Below are positions 1 through 6,793 of a stretch of 9,396 nucleotides of DNA, piece by piece. Each line of letters begins with the position of its first letter. The stretch's first letter is position 1. This DNA is from Gammaproteobacteria bacterium (GTDB lineage Bacteria; Pseudomonadota; Gammaproteobacteria; Steroidobacterales; JABDKV01). The position numbers were made by a program, and so were the translations under genes. Under the pieces are notes generated by a model. It saw only the letters and a list, made by a program, of their open reading frames with translations. It was not told where the DNA came from and made no database searches. The stretch covers positions 1 through 9,396 of the forward strand of contig JAOTXR010000048.1 of NCBI GenBank assembly GCA_029862285.1, given 5' to 3'.

Positions 1-70
1 TACCGAAATCGGCTGCTGCTGCCGAGACTGCGGTCAATGCGGCAACCAGCGAGAGCAATATCCTGATCAT
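1..70 (-). CDS. Exported protein, N-terminal fragment (signal peptide only)
   Basis: Only the first 23 codons are inside the window; the gene runs off the left edge. The translation begins MIRILLSLVAALTAVSAAAA and continues with DFG. This is a typical Sec signal peptide: one Arg near the start, a hydrophobic core and an Ala-rich stretch that offers an AxA-type cleavage site around residues 18-20. An in-frame TAA lies a few codons upstream of the ATG, which supports this start. There is no strong ribosome binding site. The gene lies 50 bases downstream of the M28 peptidase on the same strand with no terminator visible between them, so the two may be co-transcribed. The function of the mature protein cannot be told. 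Confidence 0.6.
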   Translation of the reverse strand, partial: MIRILLSLVAALTAVSAAAADFG

Positions 71-120
71 TCCGGTTACCCAGTACTTTTAGCTTGAGAC
101 ACCCGTCGTGCCACACTAGT

Positions 121-1800
121 TCAGCGGGATCCCGCCGTCTCGAGCATCGCCTCACGGATATTCTTGAATTCACTGGTGCTATACCACTCGGGCCAGGCAT
201 CGCTCGCCGCAAGTTCGTGACCGATCATGAAATAGAGCCGGATGTCTTCAATCGCACCGGACATATCCCAGTCCTCGCGGTATTCATCGCCGACTTTATG
301 ATAGCGATTTTCTATCCAGTCGCGTGCCAGCTCAGTACCGCGTCTGGTGCCGCCCTCGCGGTAGTCGAATCCACTTTCGGCGTAAAGTACCGGAACGCCC
401 TGCTTCGCCAGATTGAAATGATCCGAGCGATAGAAGAAACCTTTTTCCGGAGTCGGTTCTGCGACTATCACCCGGTCCTGGCTGCGTGCCGCCCGGCTGA
501 GGTACTGTTCCAGTTCGGAGCTGCCGAAGCCCACGACCGCGACGTCGCGCGTCCGCCCATGAACGTTAAGGCCATCCATATTGACGCCTGCAACCGTATT
601 GGCAAGCGGATAAACCGGGTTGGTGCCGTAATAACGCGACCCGAGCAAGCCTGATTCTTCGGCAGTTACTGCGACAAATAAAACCGAACGGCGTACAGGC
701 GGTTCGACGCTGGCAAATGCTTCTGCCAGTTCGAGCAGGGCGGTCGTGCCGGTCGCATTGTCCACGGCCCCATTGAAAATCTGATCTCCTTCCAGTGACT
801 CGTCACGCCCCATGTGATCCCAGTGCGCCATGTAGACGATATATTCGTCTGCAAGATCAGAGCCTGGTAACAGACCGAGCACGTTATAGGACGATGATTC
901 GCGTATCGAGTTTTTTATTTCTCCGGATACTTTCCACGGCAATACTTTGGCCTCAAAGTCGCTGTGCAGTGCGGCGCGCCGCGCATCCTCAAGCGTTATG
1001 CCTGCTGCAGCAAAGATTTCCGCAGCAGTCGTGGTATTGATCCATCCTTCAATTACCGGTCGCGAGAAATTCTTGTCGGCCGTTACCAGATCGAACTGCG
1101 GACCGGTCCAGCCACTACTGACGACTTCCCATGGATACCCTGCTGGTTGCACTTCATGTATTACGATTGCGCCTGCCGCACCCTGACGGGCCGCTTCCTC
1201 GTACTTATAGGTCCAGCGACCGTAGTAAGTCATTGCATTGCCATGGAACAGGTTGGCATCCTGAGTTGCGTAGCCGGGATCATTAACCAGCATCACGACA
1301 GTCTTGCCGTTTACGTCGATACCCTCGTAGTCGTCCCAATCGTATTCGGGCGCGACGATGCCATAGCCAACGAACACCAGCTCGCTGTCGCTAAGCTTTA
1401 CTGCGTCAGTCACGCGTTTGGTCCAGATAATGGCGTCTTCGCCGAGGGGTGGTTCGAGATTCGAATGACCCGTTAATGTGAGCGACGCAGACTCTGAGGT
1501 GATCTCGACCAGCGGAACTTTTTGATACCAGCTATCGCCATTGCCCGGAACCAGACCGGCTTTTTGAAACTCCTCCCGCAGGAATTCAATTGTTTTGGTT
1601 TCGCCGTCGGTGAATGGCGCCCGTCCTTCGAATTCGTCGGATGCGAGTTTCCGGACCCGGTCGCGATAGGAATCGGCGTCGATCGCTTCGATCCCTGACC
1701 TGGTGGCCGGTGCAGGGTCCGGTTGGGGGGTGTGCTGGCGAGCTTCGCAGCCGGCGATCATGATGGCCAGGGCGAGACACCCAAATCGAGCTGTATACAT
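121..1800 (-). CDS. M28-family zinc metallopeptidase, lipoprotein, with PA domain
   Basis: The product has 559 residues and is a predicted aminopeptidase or carboxypeptidase of the M28 (Zn peptidase) family. The N-terminus MYTARFGCLALAIMIAGC is a lipoprotein signal with lipobox IAGC and lipidated Cys18. A Ser/Thr/Pro-rich linker follows, then a lid/PA (protease-associated) region at about residues 137-250. The catalytic domain begins near residue 300. Metal ligands are visible: His326 in AHWDHMG, Asp347 in NGAVDNATG, Glu382 in TAEESG, Asp409 in VNMDG and His461 in YRSDHF. Glu381 is the likely general base and Asp328 pairs with His326, so the active site looks complete. The frame stays open to 1956, but the start at 1800 is preferred because it gives the lipoprotein signal and has an AGGA six bases upstream. 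The substrate is unknown; exported M28 enzymes usually trim peptides. Length and motif order are normal for the family. Confidence 0.92.
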   Translation of the reverse strand: MYTARFGCLALAIMIAGCEARQHTPQPDPAPATRSGIEAIDADSYRDRVRKLASDEFEGRAPFTDGETKTIEFLREEFQKAGLVPGNGDSWYQKVPLVEITSESASLTLTGHSNLEPPLGEDAIIWTKRVTDAVKLSDSELVFVGYGIVAPEYDWDDYEGIDVNGKTVVMLVNDPGYATQDANLFHGNAMTYYGRWTYKYEEAARQGAAGAIVIHEVQPAGYPWEVVSSGWTGPQFDLVTADKNFSRPVIEGWINTTTAAEIFAAAGITLEDARRAALHSDFEAKVLPWKVSGEIKNSIRESSSYNVLGLLPGSDLADEYIVYMAHWDHMGRDESLEGDQIFNGAVDNATGTTALLELAEAFASVEPPVRRSVLFVAVTAEESGLLGSRYYGTNPVYPLANTVAGVNMDGLNVHGRTRDVAVVGFGSSELEQYLSRAARSQDRVIVAEPTPEKGFFYRSDHFNLAKQGVPVLYAESGFDYREGGTRRGTELARDWIENRYHKVGDEYREDWDMSGAIEDIRLYFMIGHELAASDAWPEWYSTSEFKNIREAMLETAGSR

Positions 1801-1806
1801 AGTATT

Positions 1807-1811
1807 TCCTG
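1807..1811 (-). promoter_or_regulatory. Ribosome binding site of the M28 peptidase
   Basis: On the minus strand the sequence reads CAGGA, then six bases, then ATG. It is the best Shine-Dalgarno match near this gene. It decides for the start at 1800 over the in-frame ATG at 1956, which would place 52 non-signal residues ahead of the lipoprotein signal. Confidence 0.65.
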
Positions 1812-1853
1812 CAAAGGGGACGAAACAGGCGCCATAGGATACACGCCATTGCC

Positions 1854-1891
1854 CATATCCGGTATTGGCTTTGAGAATGTGACCGGATATG
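1854..1891. repeat. Perfect 10-bp inverted repeat, operator-like
   Basis: The left arm CATATCCGGT (1854-1863) and right arm ACCGGATATG (1882-1891) are exact reverse complements separated by 18 bases. The repeat lies 54 bases upstream of the M28 peptidase start and about 58 bases from the CRP-like palindrome. The centre-to-centre distance of the arms is 28 bp. It could bind a regulator as paired half-sites or form a stem-loop in the peptidase leader RNA. No T-tract follows on either strand, so it is not a classical terminator. Confidence 0.5.
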
Positions 1892-1948
1892 TAGCGAATC
1901 CCGGCTCGTGCAGGCCAAAAGTCCTGCGAATAAGGGTACCGGGCGCCA

Positions 1949-1964
1949 TGTGACACGGATCACA
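1949..1964. promoter_or_regulatory. CRP/Vfr-like binding site (TGTGA-N6-TCACA)
   Basis: The sequence TGTGACACGGATCACA contains both perfect half-sites of the gammaproteobacterial CRP consensus (TGTGA-N6-TCACA). It lies in the divergent region, centred about 156 bases upstream of the M28 start and about 35 bases upstream of the first in-frame ATG (1992) of the glycosyltransferase frame. The flanking bases do not match the A/T-rich outer positions of the strongest E. coli sites. The target promoter could be on either side; no strong -10/-35 pair was found at an ideal class I or class II distance. Confidence 0.55.
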
Positions 1965-2219
1965 GTCTCGGCCCGGTCCGGCGGCTAGGGTATGACCTTT
2001 GGCGCCCGGCGGGACCGGTTCTGGTTGAAGAATCTAATAATGAGCGGAACGGAATTCGTGCAACGGATAAAGCGCCGTCCTTCAGGCGGGCGACACCAGA
2101 CCATGAGGTCCGTCGAAACCGCATTTCCTATAGACTTGGCGGCGCGTAAGCGGGCCCGGCGGTCCGGATTACGGGTCGTGTCCCCCTCTGCAAACGATGA
2201 TCTGCGGTGCTCCCCACCG

Positions 2220-3461
2220 GTGAAAAGAACAGAGTCCAAGTTGCGGGTGTTGTTCCTGTCACCGCATTACCCGCCCGATGTTGCCGCAACCGGGCAACTT
2301 GTCGCGGAGCTGGCCGAGGATCTGGTAGCGGCCGGACACGAGGCAATAGTCATGGCGTCGCGTCCAAGTTACACAGACGACACACACAGCTCCTACAAAA
2401 TCCTGGAACGCGAGCTTCGCAACGGTGTGGAGATTCACTGGCTGGGTGTACCGCGTGCCGGTCGGCGCGGGATCTGGTCGAGGCTACTGCCATTTGCGGG
2501 ATACTTTGCAGCAGCGGCACTGCGCTCGGCTTTCATACGCAAGATCGATATAGTTTTTGCTCAATCCACGCCGCCACTGCTTGCCGGTTTGCTCGCGTCC
2601 ACGCACTCGCTTCTTCCCGGCCGGCGCTTTGTCTACAACCTGCAGGACGTTTATCCCGAGTTGGGCCAGGAAATGGGAGTACTCGGCGATGGCGTCGTCA
2701 CCGGCCTGAGCAAACGAATTGAATCTCGCTTACGCCATCGCGCTGACCTGCTGACTGTGTTGTCGCAGGATATGAAGGCAAGAATACTAAGTAGCGACCG
2801 CGACCTGAACAACATCAGCATCGTGTCGAATTGGACTGACACAAAGAAGGTGGTTCCCGTCGCACCAGAAGATAATAGGTTCCGGCAACAACATGGCCTG
2901 GCGGGTCGTTTCGTCGTGATGTATTCGGGAAATCTCGGCCGGGTTCACGGTGTGGAGTTGCTGCCCGAAGTCGCGGCGGCGCTCGCCGATCTGGAAGACC
3001 TGGTACTGCTGATCGTCGGCAGCGGGCCGGCCAAGGCCACTGTGGCCAACGCCGTAGAGAAGCGTGGCCTAAAGAATGTCATGTTCCTGCCGTACCAGCC
3101 TAAAGAAGGCCTGAACGAGTCGTTGTCAGCAGCGGATGTGGCCTTGATATTACAACGCCGTTCAGCATCGGGACTCGTCGTTCCGTCCAAGCTGTACGGC
3201 ATCCTCGCAAGTGGGCGGCCGGCAGTCGCAGCGGTGCCGCCAGACTGCGAGGTGGCGCGCGTACTCAGGGAAGAACGGGCTGGAATAGTCGTGGAACCGG
3301 AGTCAGCAAAGGCAATTGCGAACGCGGTGCGCGAGCTGTATCTTGGTCGTGCTCGTGCCGCCGAGATGGGAAAGAAGGCACGCCTGGCAGCGATCGACCG
3401 GCACGATCGCCGACAGGCTACAGGACGTTATATCAAGCTGTTTGAGCAGCTAACATCATGA
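2220..3461 (+). CDS. GT4-family glycosyltransferase, WbuB/WcaI-like
   Basis: The protein is a cytoplasmic GT-B fold sugar transferase expected to add a sugar from a nucleotide donor to a lipid-linked glycan. From the GTG at 2220 it has 413 residues. The N-terminal Rossmann half starts with LRVLFLSPHYPPDVAATGQL and holds QDVYPELG near residues 142-149. The C-terminal half contains YSGNLGRVHG (235-244), IVGSGP and VPSKLYGILASGRP (321-334). These are the donor-binding landmarks of WbuB/WcaI-type enzymes in polysaccharide loci. The start is uncertain: in-frame ATGs at 1992, 2040 and 2103 would add up to 76 Arg/Ser-rich residues, but family length and fold favour a start near 2220. No start has a strong ribosome binding site. 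The stop overlaps the ATG of the next gene by four bases, so the two are translationally coupled. The donor and acceptor sugars cannot be told. Confidence 0.85.
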   Translation: MKRTESKLRVLFLSPHYPPDVAATGQLVAELAEDLVAAGHEAIVMASRPSYTDDTHSSYKILERELRNGVEIHWLGVPRAGRRGIWSRLLPFAGYFAAAALRSAFIRKIDIVFAQSTPPLLAGLLASTHSLLPGRRFVYNLQDVYPELGQEMGVLGDGVVTGLSKRIESRLRHRADLLTVLSQDMKARILSSDRDLNNISIVSNWTDTKKVVPVAPEDNRFRQQHGLAGRFVVMYSGNLGRVHGVELLPEVAAALADLEDLVLLIVGSGPAKATVANAVEKRGLKNVMFLPYQPKEGLNESLSAADVALILQRRSASGLVVPSKLYGILASGRPAVAAVPPDCEVARVLREERAGIVVEPESAKAIANAVRELYLGRARAAEMGKKARLAAIDRHDRRQATGRYIKLFEQLTS

Positions 3462-4903
3462 TTGCGATATTGACAGCGTTTCTGCTGGCATTGGCATGCG
3501 CGCTCGTGCTGACGCCGTTGGTTCGTGATACCGCTACGCGATTGGGTACTGTCGAAGAACCAAATACCAGTTTCCGCAAAATACACAACGGTTCCGTACC
3601 CCGTGTTGGCGGTGTTGCCATCGTTATCGCCTTCTACGTGCCATTGGTCGGTCTGTTTTTCGTTAACAGCGGTACCGGTTCGCTGTTTACCGGTACATCG
3701 GATATGGCTGTGGCCCTCTTGCTGGGTGGCGTGCCAATCGTATTGCTGGGAATTTATGACGATTTGGTTGGTGCGGGCGCAATGGAGAAGTTTTCGATCC
3801 AGACGACCGTTGCCATCCTGCTGTATGGCGTTGGTTTTCGCATCGATGCCGTATCACTGCCTTTCGACGCCGTATTGAACCTGGGCATATATGGTTTTCC
3901 ACTGACGATAATTTGGATCGTTGGTCTGATCAATGCATTGAATCTGATCGATGGCCTCGACGGACTCGCTGGAGGCATTGCCGTTTTTGCTGCGGCGACA
4001 ATATTTGCGGTCGCATTCGCGAATGGCAATTTGCTGATGATGTTGTTCATGGCGGCGCTCGCAGGGGCAGTACTGGGATTTCTGGTATTTAATTTCAATC
4101 CGGCGACCATATTCATGGGCGATACCGGGAGCTTGTTTCTCGGCTATGTCATTGCCATTACCTCGCTGCAAACGAGTACCAAGGGCGCAGCAACAGTCGC
4201 CCTGCTCACGCCGGTTCTGGCTTTGGGGTTGCCAATCCTTGATACGCTCCTTGCGTTTACTCGCCGGTTAACGCGTGGCCAGCACCCGTTTCAGGGCGAC
4301 CGTGAACACATTCACCACAAGCTGCTGGATATGGGCCTTAGCCACCGTTCAGCGGTTCTTTTTCTCTACTCCATTTCGGCAGTCTTCGCACTGTTCGCTT
4401 TGACCGTAACGCTTACCAACGGCATTCTCAGTGCCACTCTGTTTGGTGCCGCAATTTTGGCGATCGTCGCTTTTGTGCATCGTCTGGGAGTCTTCGTCTG
4501 GGACCGCACCCATCTGGCCGAGCGACGCGAGCGCAATCTGGTACTTCGGCAAACGCATCGCAACTTCAGCAAAAAGACAGCCAAGGCTGAAGACTTCGAT
4601 ACCGTCTGGATGGCGCTGGTCGATGCGGTCACGGATTTGCAGGCCGCTCGCCTGGAACTAATGCCAGCGGCCGGTGGCCTGCGGCGCGAATGGAAACGCA
4701 AGGATGCGAGTGTTGCGACGCTGGTTGTCGAACGGCCCATACCGACGACGGAGGGCGAATTGCGAATCGCCTGGGATGATGGCCGGACGTTGCTGGCAGC
4801 CGAGGAAGGCGGGGCACTCGACAGACTGATATCGACGATGGATCGGCGCATCATGCCGCGAGTCGTAAATAGTACGCTGATAGCGTCGCACCAGGAAGCC
4901 TGA
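3458..4903 (+). CDS. WecA/MraY-family undecaprenyl-phosphate sugar-1-phosphate transferase with C-terminal extension
   Basis: The 481-residue product is a polytopic inner-membrane enzyme. It should transfer a HexNAc-1-phosphate from a UDP-sugar to undecaprenyl phosphate, the first step of a lipid-linked glycan. Family motifs appear in order: RKIHNGSVPRVGG (40-52), the Mg-binding pair Asp101-Asp102 in GIYDDLVG, NALNLIDGLDGLAGG (159-173), FMGDTGS (219-225) and the sugar-recognition loop REHIHHK (282-288). The HIHH loop points to a WecA/TagO-like enzyme rather than MraY. About ten hydrophobic segments span residues 1-345. Residues about 347-481 are a soluble extension beyond the usual end of WecA (near 350-370 residues), with a predicted mixed helix/strand content and the segment RIAWDDGRTLL. 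The gene overlaps the upstream glycosyltransferase by ATGA. It ends 25 bases from the convergent DAK2/DegV gene. Sugar specificity is inferred, most likely GlcNAc. Confidence 0.9.
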   Translation: MIAILTAFLLALACALVLTPLVRDTATRLGTVEEPNTSFRKIHNGSVPRVGGVAIVIAFYVPLVGLFFVNSGTGSLFTGTSDMAVALLLGGVPIVLLGIYDDLVGAGAMEKFSIQTTVAILLYGVGFRIDAVSLPFDAVLNLGIYGFPLTIIWIVGLINALNLIDGLDGLAGGIAVFAAATIFAVAFANGNLLMMLFMAALAGAVLGFLVFNFNPATIFMGDTGSLFLGYVIAITSLQTSTKGAATVALLTPVLALGLPILDTLLAFTRRLTRGQHPFQGDREHIHHKLLDMGLSHRSAVLFLYSISAVFALFALTVTLTNGILSATLFGAAILAIVAFVHRLGVFVWDRTHLAERRERNLVLRQTHRNFSKKTAKAEDFDTVWMALVDAVTDLQAARLELMPAAGGLRREWKRKDASVATLVVERPIPTTEGELRIAWDDGRTLLAAEEGGALDRLISTMDRRIMPRVVNSTLIASHQEA

Positions 4904-4928
4904 CCGGCCCGCCCGGCCAATGCAATAA

Positions 4929-6770
4929 TTAGCCCAGCGGCAAATACTCCTGAATAGCGACCACAAGCCCCTCAGGGCCTGCATGCACACCCAACGCCGT
5001 GCCAACGCGCGTGAAAACAGTCTGGTGCCGGTTGGGAACAGCCTGAATTAACCGGTCCATTAACTCGCGCGCATCGGACTCACAGTCGGCGTGACCAATG
5101 CCCAGGCGGTAGGACTTATCGCGGTCGATGCGACGCGCAACAAAACGGGCAAACTTTTCCACGATATGCTGGCGTCCAAAGAAAACGCCCACCGGCTTGA
5201 CCAGGCCATCACGCAGGCCCAGCACCGGTGTCAGGTGAAAGAGATCGGCAATTTTCTTTACCCGGGCCGAGATGCGCCCACCACGTACGCCATAGCTGAG
5301 ATCGCGCAACACGCAGTAGGTTTGTGTGCGCCGCTTCATCTGCTCGACGCGTTCAGCTACCTGGATACCCGATAAGCCGCTGTTTGCCGCCTCGGCCGCA
5401 TCGATCACCAGCAGACCCTGTCCCAACGAAGCCGTGCGCGAGTCGATGACATGTATCTTTGCGGCATCATCCATTGAACTGGCAACGTTTTGCGCCGCCT
5501 GCCAGGTGCCACTGGCGCGGCCTGTTACATGGATCGAAACCACATCGTCGTAATGTGAGTTGAGAAACTCGAATTGCCGGCGAAAGTCACCCGGTGCCGG
5601 TTGTGAAGTTGTTACCGGCACCGACTCGTTACGTAGTTTGTCGTAGAACTGTTCTGCCGTAATGGTGACCCGGTCCAGATAGCTTTGTTCGCCAAAGTGC
5701 AGGCGCACCGGCGTGAGGTAGATGTTCAGTCTTTCCAGCTCATCATCTGGTACGTCTCCGGCAGTGTCCGTGGTGACAACCACGCCGCGTCTTTTTGCAT
5801 GAGCCAGGTGTTGCTGGCGCTGCATGTCGTCTGCCTTTTCTCCACTGACGTCGCCATGTCGGGTCGCAAGCTGAAACAGTCTTTCTGGTTTGTTGGTATG
5901 TATATGTACCCGCATTTTGGCATGACTACCGGCGATGACGAGACTGTCGCCCAAAGCGGTAATGTCCTCACGCAGTTTGCGCCGGTCTATGGCGTGACTG
6001 GTTACCAGGCACTCGGTGCAATAGCGGTATTTCAGGTCGATCTCGTCGCCTGCTGCCATCTCACCGACGAATTCGTTCACGGCAGGAGAGAAGTCGCCGA
6101 TTGGGTTTTCAATGCCGTCACGCAGAAGCACGTCGATACCGTCGAGCAGGTCAACAAATCCAGCCGCACCGGCGTCGACAACACCGGCTTTGCTCAGTGC
6201 GTCCAGCAAATTGGGCGTATTGGCAAGTGATTTCCGGGCGCTGTCCAGTGCGGCGGCGAAAATCTCGTACAGGTCCTGTGTACCAGCAGCGACTTCCTCT
6301 TCCATAGTTCTGGAAAAATCGTCCAGTACTGTCAATATCGTACCCTCGACCGGTTCACTCATCGCTTCACGGGCATATATGGACCCACAGGTACTGGCGG
6401 CGGCTAACTCCGCTGCGTCCAGACGTGGCATTTTTTCTGCATGATCGGCCATACCTTGCAGAAACTGAGCGAGAATCGCGCCAGAGTTGCCGCGTGCGCC
6501 ATCGAGTGCTGCATCTGCAACGCGAATCAGTAACTGGCCGGCATGATTCGGAACGTCACTGGCAATGACTGCCAGGATGGAGTGCAGCGTCAGGGCGAGA
6601 TTGGTGCCCGTATCACCGTCAGGAACGGGATAGACATTAATTTTGTTCAGACGCTCCTGGTCGGCAAGTACGTTACCGATACCGGCACGCAGTGCGCGGG
6701 TAAGCCTCGACCCATCCAGGTAGGTGATTGCTGATGGTCGTACGTCGGCTGTTTCGGCGGTAGCTGTCAT
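4929..6770 (-). CDS. DAK2-DegV fusion protein (FakA-FakB-like fatty acid kinase)
   Basis: The 613-residue protein joins two units that are separate proteins in Gram-positive fatty acid kinase. Residues 1-225 are a DAK2/DhaL-like ATP-binding kinase domain with NVYPVPDGDTGTN (45-57; Asp51 and Asp53 likely hold Mg-ATP), GARGNSGAI (91-99) and VVDAGAAGF (197-205). Residues about 230-325 match the middle domain of FakA, with YRYCTEC and HIHTNKP. Residues about 328-613 are a DegV/EDD lipid-binding domain: TTDTAGDVP, TTSQPAPGDF (387-396), TGRASGTWQAA (416-426), LSYGVRGGRIS (491-501) and HAGPEGLVV (596-604). In FakAB, FakB holds the fatty acid and FakA phosphorylates it to acyl phosphate for phospholipid synthesis. 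That role is inferred here from the domains. The protein is cytosolic. The gene lies 23 bases after gspB with no clear ribosome binding site, so it probably relies on operon read-through. Confidence 0.87.
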   Translation of the reverse strand: MTATAETADVRPSAITYLDGSRLTRALRAGIGNVLADQERLNKINVYPVPDGDTGTNLALTLHSILAVIASDVPNHAGQLLIRVADAALDGARGNSGAILAQFLQGMADHAEKMPRLDAAELAAASTCGSIYAREAMSEPVEGTILTVLDDFSRTMEEEVAAGTQDLYEIFAAALDSARKSLANTPNLLDALSKAGVVDAGAAGFVDLLDGIDVLLRDGIENPIGDFSPAVNEFVGEMAAGDEIDLKYRYCTECLVTSHAIDRRKLREDITALGDSLVIAGSHAKMRVHIHTNKPERLFQLATRHGDVSGEKADDMQRQQHLAHAKRRGVVVTTDTAGDVPDDELERLNIYLTPVRLHFGEQSYLDRVTITAEQFYDKLRNESVPVTTSQPAPGDFRRQFEFLNSHYDDVVSIHVTGRASGTWQAAQNVASSMDDAAKIHVIDSRTASLGQGLLVIDAAEAANSGLSGIQVAERVEQMKRRTQTYCVLRDLSYGVRGGRISARVKKIADLFHLTPVLGLRDGLVKPVGVFFGRQHIVEKFARFVARRIDRDKSYRLGIGHADCESDARELMDRLIQAVPNRHQTVFTRVGTALGVHAGPEGLVVAIQEYLPLG

Positions 6771-6793
6771 GACTGGATAACAGACAGTCCCGA

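Larger units (their letters stand above)
1801..2219. other. Divergent intergenic regulatory region
   Basis: This stretch separates the leftward M28 peptidase from the rightward glycosyltransferase. It holds a perfect 10-bp inverted repeat (1854-1891) and a CRP-like palindrome (1949-1964). A possible rightward -10 element TCTAAT lies at 2033-2038, but I see no good -35 at the correct spacing. The plus-strand frame of the glycosyltransferase is open from 1992 through the right part of this region. Its translation there is Arg/Ser-rich, lacks any recognisable fold and precedes the usual family start, so I treat it mainly as leader DNA. No small gene with a convincing ribosome binding site was found. 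Confidence 0.5.

Noticed and set aside
964..1476. Plus-strand open frame of 170 codons
   Set aside because: It is antisense to the M28 peptidase, and the product shows no fold or start signals. The same applies to the frame at 94-654.
4366..4920. Minus-strand open frame of 184 codons that could encode a protein downstream of the DAK2/DegV gene
   Set aside because: It is antisense to the WecA C-terminal half. The product is Ser/Arg-rich with no domain, and the plus-strand frame is continuous with conserved WecA motifs.
4904..4928. GC-rich palindromic stretch (CCGGCCCGCCCGGCC) between the two convergent genes as a bidirectional terminator
   Set aside because: Only a 4-5 bp stem can form and no T-tract follows on either strand. 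It may slow polymerase, but it does not meet the standard of an intrinsic terminator.
5685..6230. Plus-strand open frame of 181 codons
   Set aside because: It is antisense to the DAK2/DegV fusion, which carries clear family motifs across the whole overlap.
6783..6790. GACAGTCC shared between the gspB/DegV gap and the hairpin near 9273, as a second copy of the repeat
   Set aside because: The match is only eight bases and the site near 6783 lacks the long paired arms, so chance is a sufficient explanation.
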